From NCBI RefSeq assembly GCF_016545825.1, contig NC_052618.1:33116196-33180195 (forward strand): DNA of 64,000 bases, given 5' to 3'. Below the pieces are notes generated by a model, which was given only the letters and a program-made list of their open reading frames with translations, did not search any database and was not told the DNA's origin. Source of the DNA: Eucalyptus grandis. Taxonomy: Eukaryota; Streptophyta; Magnoliopsida; Myrtales; Myrtaceae. Positions 1 to 12,615 of the stretch are shown in pieces; position 1 is the first letter of the stretch, and the number at the start of each line of letters is the position of its first letter. The position numbers and the translations under genes were made by a program.

Positions 1-744
1 ATTAGGGCTATGTTTTTCTTGGTCCTTACGACCATGCTTTTGGTGGGTTACGAATGATAAACATCACAGCATGCAAAATTACCTAAAAGTAATTGCCGCT
101 GTTTTCGTTTTTTATAAGTCAAAAGATTGATTGAGACAGGAAAACGTGACTCATCATCAAATTAGGTATCCAGCTATTCCATACGTCGGTCGGTGAAAAG
201 GGAATGGCGAGAGCATGTTTGGCTTTAAATTAGCAGGTGGCCAAAAGGAATGGATCGAGCATGTTTATCTTTTCGATTAACTCGCGCTATGGCATCAAAA
301 GCTAGTCCCAGTACATACAAAAAGGTAGAGTCAGCAATGAAAGTTGCTTCTTCTAGCTTCTACATATAAATTTGGCTTTTGAATGAACACAAATGAAAGT
401 AAACATATATTTAAGTAACCCTCTTCGCTTACGAATGGTTATGATGTTCTTCGTCGACGTGAACCGTCAAACATGCCCGAAGCATTTGAAGCCATGCTTG
501 AGGCGATATGCAGGAAAATAAGGACAAGACGACAAGGCAATTTCCAAGATCTCACAATCCGTTCATGACCCGACATGCATCTTGGGGAACATTGTTGCTT
601 CCGTTGTGCGATCCATTACTAGCAAATTCTTCCAGGCCCCAAAACATTTTACGGCCTTCTGATATGGGAGTTCTGTTTTCCATTCATTATTTCGTAGATA
701 AACTTGACTTATTATGCTTTGAATGTATCTATAATATTTTTGAA
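1..744. other. Intergenic, no gene seen
   Basis: AT-rich sequence with no family resemblance I can recognise. The short open frames near 508-817 overlap on both strands and have no coding character. Confidence 0.5.
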
Positions 745-1024
745 GGATAAATGCATTGAAAGTCCTAAAACTTATCATAAGAATGTAATTGAGTCCTAAA
801 ACTTTTAAAAAGTACAATCAAGTCCTAAAACTTATTAAATTGATCTACGCCATTATGTTGATTGTATTTTTTGAAAGTTTTAGAACTCGATTACACTTTC
901 ATGACAAGTTTTAGGACTTAATTACATTTTTTTAAAGTTTTATGATTATATTGAACTTTTTGAAAGTTATAGGGCTCAATTGCATTTTTACGACAAATTT
1001 TAGGATTTCCAATGCCTTTATCCC
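745..1024. repeat. Foldback/MITE-like element with ~90-bp inverted arms
   Basis: The left arm begins AGGATAAATGCATTGAAAGT and the right arm is its imperfect reverse complement, ending CAATGCCTTTATCCC. Inside each arm a phrase like AAGTCCTAAAACTT recurs several times, so the whole ~280 bp can fold back on itself. There is no coding capacity. A partial copy of the same end (GGATAAGTGCATTAAAAGTC) occurs near 14375, so this is a dispersed family. The transposon superfamily cannot be assigned because no clean target duplication is visible. Confidence 0.6.
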
Positions 1025-1278
1025 AATTTTCGAGTGATTCAAAAGCAAAAGAGAGGATTGAATTGCACGCTTGTCCAAGATAAAATAAATGCCTTCAAAA
1101 GTTATAAAATAATTCTCTTCAGGTGCGAAATGACAAGAACCTCACACCACTCTCATGAATTTACTGAAGCTGCTGTCTTCACTACAGTTGAAAATATCAT
1201 GTTCAATGCTTCACAATGGAGCACATATGAGAAGAAAAATGCAGAGTTAGCCACTTCAGAGAAACCTGAACATAGACA

Positions 1279-3964
1279 CTACACAAGGGTGTCCAAATAC
1301 TCACTGATGGTGGTATACTTCACGTGTGGATACAGTTGAGTCCCCTCCAAACCCCCAGACGACTCTATGTCGAAGTATGTCTGATCACCCTTTATGAAGA
1401 CCGAATATATAAAAACAAACAGCATATTGTCCGGATAAGGCGTCTCTGCATCACAGCAAAGCCACATCACATCTAAAATTATTCAGGAAGAAGTAGCTCT
1501 AGTAATAGTTAAATGGCCCAAAAACCTCTGGAAAGAAAAGCAACCATTCTTAGATTTAGCAGTCCAGAAACAAAAATGATTTCCTTGGTAACAAATGTAT
1601 CATTACCTCATTAATGTTAGTCCTTTGTCTTTAATTCTTTTTTCTTGTTTTACAGCTTTAAGTCGGGCGAAATTTTCTCAAGAATGGCATTTACCTTAAG
1701 ACTGCTCCTGTTTAACTCCACTAATTCTTGCCGCCTCATCATATGCCTGTTTTCATGGATTGGATTGGACTTGATCCTAAAGATAATCAGCTTATTTTGG
1801 GCGTACTGTCCTGTGCCCAAAGCATCTTCTATACCATATAATATGTGATTCCTAAAATCTTACTCATCCGAAGCTGTTCCAATGCCATATGACCAGGAGC
1901 CTATTTTACTTGGGAGCATTTAATCCCAAGCCTTTGCTATGATTGAGCAACCTTGTCTCAGAACTTTTGGCGTGAAGCAAGTGCTTAGCCCAGACTATGT
2001 GAGTGCTTTCATCAAATGATGCATGTTGGCTGAGCCATTCCCATCCCAAGTGGTGGCCTGATTTGGCCTAGCCCGGTCGGGAAGAGACTCACACAGAGAC
2101 TACTGCTATCCGGTAATCTCTTTACAACCGGGCTAGTACTTGCTTTTCAAGAGTGATTAGGCTTGACTTAGTTGATTTGGATTCTGTTTTCTAAGAAATA
2201 GTATAGTACTCGCTTTTCAAGAGCAACAATCCCATTGAGTTTCCTAAGATATAACTATCACAGAGTAAGGATACAGAATTGATGGCACTGAAATCGCAGC
2301 ACATATTTATAGTGTGTTTATAAGTTTCTGCCAAAAAGAACTATAGTTTCTTCCTTGTATGCCTCTTCATTTGTACTTTCTCATTCTCCAGCAGCACTAG
2401 TATTCCGGACTCTGATGAAATGTTTTCTGCACTACTAGTAGCCATGCTTAACTTGTAACAAATTCATACATAAGTTCCACTGTAGATAATATGAGAGGTA
2501 CCTCTGATTATACGTAGAAGCTCTTCTTCTGATACGTATGTCTTCTGGAGCTTCTTTTTGATTTTGGTCTCCCAAATATCAGCTAGCTCATTCATAGAGT
2601 AGACATTACCTGGGGGCCTCAAGTACAAAACCTTATTCAGTGTAAGCGGATCATCCATTGTATTTATGGTGAATGCTGCGACATCACATTCCTTCACGAA
2701 GACACCTGCAAAGCAGTGTGTGCTCTTCAATTTCAAGCTCCAATAAACGGCACAAGTTGCCAAAATAAGCTAATTGAAAGCTACTAAAGAATGAACCTTT
2801 TATATTTCCGTCTCCATAAATTTTGATCTTGTCCCTTGGAGGTGCCTTGAGCTCTGGTTGAACCAGGGATGGAAGTAAACAGCTCATGTAAAAGTTGCAC
2901 GATAGATAGGTATAAGGAATGCCTTCAGCCTCCACGAGACGCCTTATTTCGGCTTTCCTTGAGTAGAAGTTGTAGTCCATGCCAGATATCTGAACCTTGT
3001 CTGGGTCCAAACCAAATTCCGAAGGAATAAACCTCTGCAACAAGAGAATTAAGCTTTCTTCATTTCACATTAAGAAAAGATTCAGCATTTTGCATTCAAC
3101 TTCACCCAACAATGTACAACAATGCATTCTTTGGTATTAAACATTACTGCCTTAAGAAGGATGCAGAGACACGTTTTACTTCCCAGTAGAGCCATTCATA
3201 TTTCATCCAGTACCTACTGCTACTAGTTAGTCAGAAACAAAAATTTATGTGGGTCAAAAGTCAGAAACTACATTGCATTTCCATGTTTGCATCATAATCT
3301 GCAATTGTCTCTATTCAATAATATCTCCAAATTTTGGGATCAAAACAAGAAATCAATCTAAAGGCTGACTTTGAGATATACTACACCGTCTTTTCACACA
3401 TTAGTCAGAATCAGTTCATGTTATCAGGTTTCCTCGGGCTAGCTTATGACATTTGTTTAATAGAGGATGTCACCACATAAGATTTTTCTAGTTACTTAAA
3501 AGTCAAACCCACCTAAAGAAAAACAAAAAGAAAGATCAAAGGGAATAAAAGAAAAGATGTTACATTGATAGAGCCAGCTTTCTTGATGGCCTGAATCAGC
3601 AGTTTCTGATCCAGGATCTGAGTGGAGTTCACAGCACAAATCACAACATCCACTTTCTTGATTGCTTCAATAAGGCTCTCCTCATCTTGCAACGAACCCT
3701 GAAACACCCAGTAAGGGAAAAAAAATCAAGAATAGACCAAGCAAAGCAAGTACAACAGAGATTAAAAAAAGCGAACACCTTGAGGAGGGTAACACCGGCT
3801 TCAGAGAGAGACTGGAGCTTGGCCAGCTTGGTGGGGTCGGCGAAAGCAGAGTCTCTCACGAGCGCAAAGGTCGGGTGGGAGAAGTTGAGGCTGGCTTTGG
3901 CCAGCTCGTGGCCCAATTTCCCGGTCGCTCCGACGATCAAGACTCTGCTTTTCTGCTTCTCCAT
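1279..3964 (-). CDS. Isoflavone-reductase-like / PCBER-type NADPH reductase
   Basis: Five exons on the minus strand: 3964-3779, 3698-3564, 3034-2797, 2705-2502 and 1445-1279. All borders are GT-AG and together they give 930 nt, a 309-aa protein with no frameshift or stop, which is the usual family length. Residues 12-18 (GATGKLG) form the NADPH-binding GxTGxxG loop. FIPSEFG follows at about 109-115, then Lys134 in RKAEIRR, the expected catalytic lysine of the PLR/IFR/PCBER family. YGDGN and the C-terminal ELYP-like motif (QLYPHVKYTT) are also present. The family carries out NADPH-dependent reduction of phenylpropanoid, lignan or isoflavonoid substrates in the cytosol; sequence alone does not separate PCBER, eugenol-synthase-like and isoflavone-reductase-like members. 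The ATG at 3964 is the only methionine before the Rossmann motif. The last intron is ~1.06 kb. Certain of the family, not of the substrate. Confidence 0.93.
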
Positions 3965-6375
3965 TTCAGATTCCTGGGCAAACACCACCAAGATTCACGT
4001 CTTCGCTCGTGGGCGGGTGTAGCACCCTCGCTCTACACTTTATGTATAATCTACAGTGGCTGTCCACTGCTGAGAATCAAGAATCCTGTTTGCTCAGACA
4101 AACCTTCGTCACCTCGTACCCCTCCAAACCCGGACAGGGCTATTGTCAAAGCCAACCGGCCCCTTTAGAAGGTGCGGGGGGTTTAAATTGCAATTAGGAC
4201 GGTTGGACGCGTTGGCTCTTTCTTTTGGGCCCAACCGATGCTCATTAGGCTTTAGCCCTCGGTTGGCTTCGGCGCAGTCCAACTGCCAATCAGAGACTTG
4301 TTCCCGGCCAAACCCGTCTAGTCTCACCCATTCAATAGATGTAGTAGTAGCTATATCCCCTTTATGTAATAAGTTGAATATAAAGATAGACCGAGAATTG
4401 ACAACACACCTATCCTAGTAGGAATATGAATGTCGAGCGATTCTCCATGAATAGTTACGTGCTATGGACTCTCCTTTGGATATTGTAATTATACTACGAT
4501 TAGGAATCCATTTAGTAGAAACTAGACTTGTTAAAATAGTTCATAGACTTATTTTTTTACCAATATATTTAATGGGTTAGTTATATTCAGCAAATGAGCC
4601 ATGAATGAATTTAGAATGGTAAAGTTAATGGGTTTACAATTTACTTATATTTAGTCCACATTTATGACTCTCTATTGCCCTCACTTAATCTAGCATTCTT
4701 ATGTTAGTTTAAGTATGAGTTTTCCTAAATTTGGTTATATTTAAAATTGCTTTAATCATATGGGTCGGTCAGTATGGTATGAGTTATTAGGTTTATATTG
4801 CATGGAAATGAGTCAAAATGGGTTAAATAAGTCCATTTGAATTGGACCATTTTCGACTTGATCCAATCCCGATGCGATCCACCCTTTTGACAAGTTTACT
4901 AGAAATCAAAGTTCAATCTAAAAAGTTTCGTACCCCTCATGTTGTATAACTAGGCATGTATTCGAAGCACCAAGTATGATAGTTACGAGCACCCTTATCG
5001 AAGTGTTACGATCAATGATCATAGAGTTATCACAGAATAAAAAATTCTCTTCTCTCTCAGTAACTGGAAAATTCAGCATCCGCGGAAAAGTGGGGAAAAG
5101 GCTATACAAAGATCTTAAAGAAAATAAACAAAATGACATAATAATAAAAAAAAGATGGGTGAGTTGTGGATCGGATGATTAGGAGTATAATACATGAATC
5201 AAACACTTTTTTTCCCGTTCTGTGAGAAAGCATCAATATATAGAGTTCACAAATCCACACAAATATTATGGATAGTGTATTATGCTGTGAATGCAAATAA
5301 CACCGTTTGAATGTAATTTGATGAAAGTGATGATTACTTCCCTAATTTCTTCCCAAAGTTCTCCTTGTTTACGGCTAAAATTGAAATCCTCCAAGGGCTT
5401 CTCAACATTCTACAAGATATTTAAAAGATCAAACACCATGAAAATATGAATAGAAAGAGGGAGATGTAAAAGCATTTGATGTTACCAAATGAAATCTATG
5501 AGTTTAGATTGCTAAGGAGCAACGGGCCGATTACGTTTGGGCCGAAACTGACACCCGACCAGATCCGGAAATGAAGAGAGGTGTGTGTGTGTGTGTGTGT
5601 GACCCGACCTGCGTAGGTAAGGGAGATGTAATGAGAAGGCGAGAGAATCATGGCTTTGAATTGGAAAGGAATCCGGTTTAATATAGCTTGTGAAGTGAGA
5701 GTTGGTTTAGAGAAAGTTTATTTAGAGTAGATAAGCGATTATTACTATGTAAAAATCTTCTTATTGCCATTTAAGACACATACTTCATTGCTATTCAGGA
5801 ACCGCTTTGGAAACTGAACGTGAAAGGAAAATTATTCTTCATATTAATTAGCATTACCTTTACAATTCATTTTGGTCCCTAAAACCGACAAATATTGACA
5901 TGAATGTATCTGTTTCTTCCTTTCAGTTTGATGCAAAAAAAAGCGATTTCTGTCTTTTTTCTTTCCACGTGTCTTGATTCTTGCTTTGCTGAAGTAGGTC
6001 CCGAATATGGCATGAATGCTGGCCATTTCGGCTGGGGAAAGGGAGAATGGCCGTATATAGGTGTCACCAAGTTTTTAAAAACCAAATTAATATTGGTAAG
6101 AAACTTAAATAATAGTTGTTCATGCAAAATTTAGAAATAAAACCTATAACGTTTGTTTGATGGTCATAATTTTTCTTTCGATCGCTTGAGTATTGCTCAT
6201 TCGAGTGCCTCTAACGACGTATGTCAGTGACTAGTTCATGTGACTTTTCTGAATAAAAGTTTTAAGTTCAATGAAATAGAGGGCAATTAAGAGTCCAAAA
6301 TAACAATGCTTTAAGAAACCCATTCTTTCTCTGCTCTTTTACCTCTTGTTTTCGTTGTCATTGATACTTCTAAAA
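3965..6375. other. Intergenic AT-rich region
   Basis: No credible gene. The stretch 4009-4330 is GC-richer, giving overlapping short frames on both strands without family resemblance. A (GT)n tract lies at 5581-5600. The segment near 6160-6240 (CATAATTTTTCTTTCGATCG and following) resembles part of the foldback family at 14405-14810. Confidence 0.5.
5581..5600. repeat. (GT)10 microsatellite
   Basis: Uninterrupted GT dinucleotide tract in intergenic sequence. Confidence 0.95.
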
Positions 6376-6670
6376 CTACCAACACCCACAATCCACAGAC
6401 GGATTTGGCCACCGACGAACGGACGGCTTCATGATGAAAGGGACGAGCTCCGCAATCACCACATTTACTGAATCGATGACGGTAGAAGCGTTCAAAGAGG
6501 CGATGAACTTGCCTATCAATTTCATCACAAACTGAATAATTTTTGGAGGTAGATAGAGAGAAACACATGCCGCCACGCTGATGACGGCGAATCGGGTGCA
6601 CAAATTGTTCGCGGCAGAGAGGAATTCAAAGCCCACATAATCGAACGCGGGTGCTTCGAGTGGAGAATCC
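6376..6670 (-). pseudogene. Possible short-protein gene remnant
   Basis: An open frame on the minus strand encodes about 97 residues with a hydrophobic stretch (VISVAACVSLYLPPKII) near residues 30-46 and a second hydrophobic segment after it. The first codon of the frame is TTG, followed by DSPLEAPAFDYVGFEFLSAA. A TTG in place of ATG suggests a lost start. A basic tail (TKTRGKRAEKEW) continues in another frame to about 6311. I do not recognise the family; the frame could also be chance. Confidence 0.25.
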
Positions 6671-7169
6671 AATTAGTTACGCATGCTTAAACAATCTTCC
6701 TCTTCAAAATGGAAGCCCTGACCATAAACTCTCTGAGCCTAAGCTCATGATTAGTTCATAATTTACGAGCCGCTTCAATAAAAGAAGAGGAGAATTAGTT
6801 ACCTGAGCACTCATCTCCTTAATCCTCTTTGATTAATGCTTCTACAATACTTCCGTTCTCTGATTGACTCCTGTAAATGGGTTAGGATTTCAATTAAAGC
6901 TATTAACACCAATTCATCAATTTGGGGGAGAGAACAAATTGCTAACTACTCGTCTCGCATTCTTTTGCTAATTAGATTTCTCCTGCAAGTCATACTGACC
7001 GATTCATAATAAATTGATTCTATGCCAAATTTGCCAGCAAGGGAAATCGTTGATGGCCTTCAAGTAAACAATTTTTAAAAGTTGTGACTTTTGAGTTAGC
7101 ATTGTATACATTTGTATTGTTTTTATTCCCAAATTTGCATGTTACTTAATGAGATAAAGTTGTATCACT

Positions 7170-7420
7170 CCAATTAACGTTGGTAATATCCAAAAAGAGT
7201 TGGTAAATTTAACAGTTGGTAAGTAAAATAAAGTTGATAAGTCAATAGCAAATTTGGTAAATAAAAAAAAAATGATGTTGGTAGGTAACTCCAATAAGTG
7301 AGTTGGTAATTTGAAACCAATTGATAATATTAATTGGAAAAGGGTTGGTAGTCACTCATATATTATTGAATTCTTGTGGCAATTGATAAATTTAAAAGGT
7401 TGGCAGAAAAGACATCCAAT
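7170..7420. repeat. Irregular GTTGGTA-rich minisatellite-like stretch
   Basis: About nine imperfect copies of (A)GTTGGTAA, spaced 15-50 bp apart, in AT-rich DNA. No gene is visible from 6680 to 7560. Confidence 0.45.
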
Positions 7421-7559
7421 TTTGTAAAAAATAAGAAGAATTGATTATTCATAAACCGTGAAAAGGGCTAATAATTTCATAAAAGTGTCGATAGCTTACA
7501 TACAAACAAGTAATTGAAAATTGGGTAATAGGTAATTTTAGGGACTATAAATTAAAATG

Positions 7560-8175
7560 TTTTAAACTTATTGTATGAAGGTTAATTCAATTCAAAACCT
7601 TACAAAGAAAATTTAGTCCTAGGTGGAAGTTGCTTATGTGGATGCTTTGATCATTCTATTAGCATGACTGATGCTACTCATGGACAATTTTTACAAATTT
7701 CTTTTTTAGAACTTCATGATTGTTTTACTATTTATTCCTTTCCTTCTTCTTTTTCTCCAACTTTGAGTCGGCAATATCGCTAGTCAACTCTGGCATGGTC
7801 TGGGCAAGGGTGTTAGGGCCCTTACTTAGATCCAAGTAAGGGCAAGGGCCATGACCTCACTTGAATCTTGGTGAGGGCTTGACACCGGGCCTCGGCTACG
7901 AGGATCGACTAATGACCTATGTGGCTAGAGTTGGAAAAAAGGAGAAGAAAAGAAATGAAAAAAAAAATTAAAACATTAAAAGAATTAAAATTTTAAAATT
8001 ATCTATATTAGTGTTGGTCATGCCGCGTAGGACGGCCGTGTCCACATCAGTGATTTCTGACTAAAATTGGTTGGAAGGACTACATTGATAGATAATTAAA
8101 AGTTTATGACAAAATTAACAAAATTAAAAGGTTTATAACAAGTTTAGGACTTTTTTTGATAATTTCTCCGATGAT
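7560..8175. mobile_element. MULE-like inverted-repeat element, smaller and older
   Basis: The right part (about 7930-8170) resembles in direct orientation the right arm of the next element (9220-9480): both carry an A-rich stretch, a TAGGACG-type phrase and 'GACTTTTTTTGATAATTT'. The left part (7560-7760) is a weak reverse complement of it. Between them lies a GC-richer core (about 7770-7930) with no coding homology I can see. The architecture is like MULE-type elements with long TIRs. Boundaries are approximate. Confidence 0.35.
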
Positions 8176-8269
8176 TATACTAATGGTTTTTTGCCCTATT
8201 AACACTTCTAGAAATCGAGCAACACGTAAATAAATCATTTTTTTGGGAATGTAATCTTAGAAATGTCCC

Positions 8270-9485
8270 ATATACTCACATTTGATATTCAAAGTCTTAA
8301 ATCTATTGTAATTGTGATAATTCAGTTCTAAACATATATATTATTTTAGTAATTGGGTCTTAAATCTTTTGTTTTTGTGTCGATTTAATCCATTTAGTCA
8401 ATTTTGGCTAGAATCGCTAACATGAATGATGGTTGTTCTACATGGTGTTGTTGACACTAATGTAAAAAGATTTCTGATAATATTTTGACATTTTTTTGAA
8501 AATTTTAATTATTATTTGTTTTCCTTTTTTCTTTCTCTTTTCCCCCTTCCTTTCTTCCTCTAATTGGCCAGAGGTGCGGATTGGTGCAAAGCTCACCCCG
8601 CCAGCCACTACGAGGGAGCCATGGTTGGGCCTTGATGGTTTCCAATCAAGAAGCTCATGGACCGGCAATTCGGGCTGGCAGCAAGAGCTGACCTTCAGCT
8701 ACATGTGCGACAATTCCAAGTTGGGTTTTGTCGGGAAAGACGTTCCCCGCAACATTTCGCTAATAAAAGGGAGTTACAAAGGGAAGGGGATCGCGTTGGG
8801 GTTTGAGAATCTGAGGAAGGACGGTGGTGATTGTGATCATTGCGTGGAGAGGATTTCATGAATTTGAGTGGTGGTGGAATTTCTCCTAGAGGAAGGCCGA
8901 GGAGAAGATTCAGAGGGAAAACAGGGACAAGAAGACAAAGCTCGAATGCTGACCCTCCTCTAGCTCAGCGGAAACCCACCAAGTCCACCAGCACGAACGC
9001 CACTTACCATTCCAACACTTTCACTGCCTCGTCGATGTCCTACTCATACTCGCACCCATTTTTGCACAACCCAGCTATTCGCTCACTTGTAATTCGATGG
9101 AGAACTATGAGTACTTTGTAGTCAGACCTGGCAAGGTCGAGAGTCGCCCTTGCTAGAGGCCGGTGGGATGTGCTTTGCTAGTCCGGCAATTGAGTGGAGG
9201 AAGAAGGAAGGGAAGGGGGAAAAAAAGAAACAGAAAAAGGAAAAAAATATAAATAAATAAAATTCAATAAAAATATTATTAAAAATTGTCTATATCAGCG
9301 CTAATTATATCATGTAGGACGATTGGCGTCCATATTAGAGATTTTTAGTTAAGATTGGCATGATGAATTGAATTGGTACAAAATACAAAATGTTTAGGAT
9401 TCAATTGACAAAAGAAAAAAAGGTTTAGGGTTGAATTAATACAATTACAATAGGTTTATGACTTTTTTTGGATAATTTTTCCCAA
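8270..9485. mobile_element. Pack-MULE-like element with ~280-bp inverted arms around GC-rich DNA
   Basis: The left arm (about 8270-8560) and the reverse complement of the right arm (about 9185-9485) share, in order, AAATCTATTGTAATTGTGAT versus AAACCTATTGTAATTGTATT, a 'TAGTCAATTTTGGCTAG'-type block, a 'CTACATG' block and the closing CTTTTCCCCCTTCCTTTCTT. The arms are clearly homologous but diverged. The core 8560-9185 is much richer in GC and holds two overlapping open frames (8496-8861 and 8840-9121). I recognise no protein family in them. Long TIRs around captured GC-rich DNA are the hallmark of Pack-MULEs in plants. No transposase is present, so it would be non-autonomous. Confidence 0.5.
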
Positions 9486-12379
9486 AATCTTTAGTAGTCA
9501 AGATTGTTCATATAGAAACTGCTGCCTCTCTGCGATGCCATCTTTAAGGGAGAGAGAGGTCTCTCTCTTTCTCTTTCCCTTCCTTATCCCTCTTTTTGAA
9601 GCTTTCCGTCTTTTTTTCCTCTCTTGATTTGTTCTCAAAGTTTGTGTGTGTGAATAAACTTTTGCAGCTGATTTTCAGTGAACATAAAGACTAGTTTGGC
9701 CATTTGTCTAGTCGGTAGCCACTGAGAAGGATGTTCATAACGTGGCTCTGCAACCTCTTCAAAATGCGTGCATGGGCAAGTGATTCCGAGGATAGGAAAC
9801 TTTTTGGGTTAAGTGTATGGGAATGGTATAAGTAGAGGGTTGTAGAAGGGTAAATATAAGAAAATGATAGAAAATGATCACCACCAAAGTATAAAAGATG
9901 CACCTCCAATCAAGAAATAAGATCGGGATAGATGAAGTTCACCACCAAAGCTTAAAAGAGAAGCCACCTAGACTTTAGGATAGAGAAGCTTAACACCAAG
10001 GCTTAAAGAAAAACCACTAGTCGAGGATAAAGCGTTTCTTGGCTCACTACCAATGAGTAATTCACTTTCCAAAGATAAAGAGATCAAAATAGGAGTTATC
10101 CACTCTTGAAAAATAATCACTCAATCAAAGGAAAATTTCATATATTTTCATTAATCAAAATCGTCTAGTCTTACAATTGAGAACTCTCCTTTGTTATAGG
10201 AGGACTACAACATAGGAAATAGATAACAATTAAATAAACATTGGAACCACTCGTGCATTAATGGGCACAGGAACTAGAAAGGATAATAAAGACATAGGGA
10301 CTTAAAACTTTGACTCTTGAAACTCACATAACATTAAAGACTCATGGGAACCTAGAGATACAATTAATAACATGGGAACTTGTATTTTTGACTCTTCAAC
10401 CTTGTGCTTTATCTTCATAATTGGTTGACCAAGCTTGACTAGAAAATAACCATCTCAAGATATCATCAAATACCCAAGGAAGTTGTCTAGTATAGCCTCC
10501 CATAGATGCGTTGTTGGTAAACTTCATAATCAACAACTAATATAGTATACTAAGAATCGATAACTCTTTAATTGTCGATAACTCTATATTCCTCGATAAC
10601 TCTTTACTCGATACAGCTGCCTTCTCGGTAGAGTCATCTTTTTGATAACTCCATTTTCTTGACCCATCGAAGCACGTTATACCCAAGTTCTACCTTGGCT
10701 TCTTGAATCATCATCAATAGTGCTGAGTCTGTTGATGAAGATAAGTTGGATGCTTCTGCATCAATTCGAGATTGGGCTGCTCCCCCCTCTCAATTGAGAG
10801 TTAGGTCAAGTTTTGGGAGTTTTACTCTCTTGAACTAGATGTAGATATAGATTTGGGATCTCCTTACATATATTTGATTGTGTTCTTTCAACATTTTGAT
10901 ATTGGTGTCTCTGCACAGCGATGGTAATGAGGACATTGAACCTAGACAAGTACTGGAAGTTGTTGCAAATGGAGCAGGAGATGTTGGCGTGTGCTCATCA
11001 CTAAATTTGGTTATTGGCCGTCGATTGTTTATGGTGTCAGATTTGATCTTGAAGGATGAGATTGTGCTCCTAACTGTAAACTATGCTTTGTTATTTGTTT
11101 TCTGGTTTTTGATTTGTTCTATAGTTATTTGGGATTTGCTAATTTCGAAAGCCTTCGACATACCTCTTGAGTATTAATCTGATACATGAATGCCATCTTT
11201 TTTCGACCGAAAAGGAGAAGAAGATCGTTAATATAATTCAAGTCAATTTGGCTATCAATACTGGGTGGCTTATTTTTAAAGACAGACGTGTAGTACCATC
11301 ATATATCAAAAGTACCATCCGGTTGCATCCCAAAGTGTCATTGTCTATATTGCAATACAAATTTTCAAGTGAAATTTCTAAACATATGATAGGACTTTCC
11401 ACTACATTGGAGGTAGAGATTTTGGCATGTTATCTTTGTTAGTTGTTAGATTTGGTCATGTGGAGACGATCTCAGACATTCTCAATATATTTTTAACTTC
11501 ATTATAGAAACTAAGGCAAGAAAAACAAATAATAATAGTCCTACATATTATATGATCAAAGTTCAAAGCCTTTGACACAAAAAACAGACCGAACCGTAAT
11601 GGCATAAGTCTAGTATAAGATGCCAAAGCCTTGATTAATCCGAAAAAAGGACGATAAGAGGTTGTATTAGATAATTTTGAGACATGCATTTTGCGCTAGT
11701 TCGTGAAGTAGCTCGTGCAAGTTGAAACTAGCTAGCCCATCAAAGGGTTTTTCCATAAATGATTGAAGAACCAATTCCCAAGTCATCCATAGATAAAAAT
11801 AGCGACAGCAAAAGCTGTCAATGGTTGATTCCCTAAGAATATCCATTGTTGCAATCAGTTTGTTTTGGGGATGATTGATTCTTGAGTAAGTTTCATACTT
11901 GGAATTTGGAATGTATTCCACCAGGGTCGATAAAAACTAAGAACTGATCCTGTTGATCTTGGAACCGACCTAAAGCTGAACCAGTTGGTTCAAGGTCAAT
12001 CTCATAACTAGTTGTTGAGACTTTTTTTCCTTTTCTTTTTGTATTTCATTTTGTTATTTATACAATATGTATAGTGTCAAACATGAATACAAATTTGTTT
12101 GCTTGAGGATAATAAGTCGAACATAGTCAATTTTAACAAATGTTTCTGCTTAAGAAAATGAGTAAAATAAGCTACTTAGACTTAGAGATAAACCGGTTCA
12201 AAATCAGTTAGGTCCTGGGATTCAGGGTGAGAACCGGAAGCCAAACTAGTCAAGGTCAATTCCTAGTTTTTTATATTGAGAATCGGACGGTCTCCTTGTG
12301 AGCAAGCCGAGTAAGGTTTTGATTTCGGATTGAATCAGCCTGATTACTCACTTCTAGTTTATTTCACTTTAGTAGCACT
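9486..12379. other. Intergenic, no recognisable gene
   Basis: Mostly AT-rich. Around 9880-10010 there are three loose repeats of a CACCAAAGCTTAAAAGA-like phrase about 50-60 bp apart. Open frames at 10878-11177 and 11167-11442 have no recognisable domain. Around 11940-12020 and 12180-12300, phrases such as GGTTCAAGGTCAAT and CAAGGTCAATTCCTAG recur and look like part of an old dispersed repeat. Confidence 0.45.
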
Positions 12380-12615
12380 GCACGAGCTGATCCTGACGTG
12401 AGAATTGTGAACATTACTTGCAATGGACAAAAGTGCCACGAGAACGATTTCCATCTCAACTTAGAATCAGTTCTGGGAGAGTTGTGCACGACGACAACGT
12501 GACTATTACTTCTCAATGTAGTGGGGTACCCTTGCCTCCGGATCGCGCAACATGCCTGGATTATTGTACAGAACTTTTAGATGATGCGCAAGTCCAACTT
12601 CAGATTGTAGAATGA
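12380..12615 (+). pseudogene. DUF26 / ginkbilobin-like domain fragment, frameshifted
   Basis: The first frame from 12380 reads ADPDVRIVNITCNGQ, the typical start of a mature secreted DUF26 (Gnk2, stress-antifung) protein, followed by HLNLESVLGEL, the conserved helix of this fold. It then hits a TGA. A second frame continues the domain with QCSGVPLPPDRATCLDYC, corresponding to the C-x8-C-x2-C cysteine cluster (one cysteine appears replaced by Arg), and ends at 12613-12615. There is no signal peptide upstream and the reading frame changes in the middle. Read as a remnant of a cysteine-rich secretory or receptor-kinase gene. Confidence 0.5.

Noticed and set aside
4009..4418. Overlapping GC-rich frames on both strands
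   Set aside because: No recognisable domain; lies just upstream of the intact reductase and is probably promoter-side DNA.
10878..11442. Two plus-strand open frames, one with a hydrophobic stretch
   Set aside because: No motif recognised and no splice structure that extends them.
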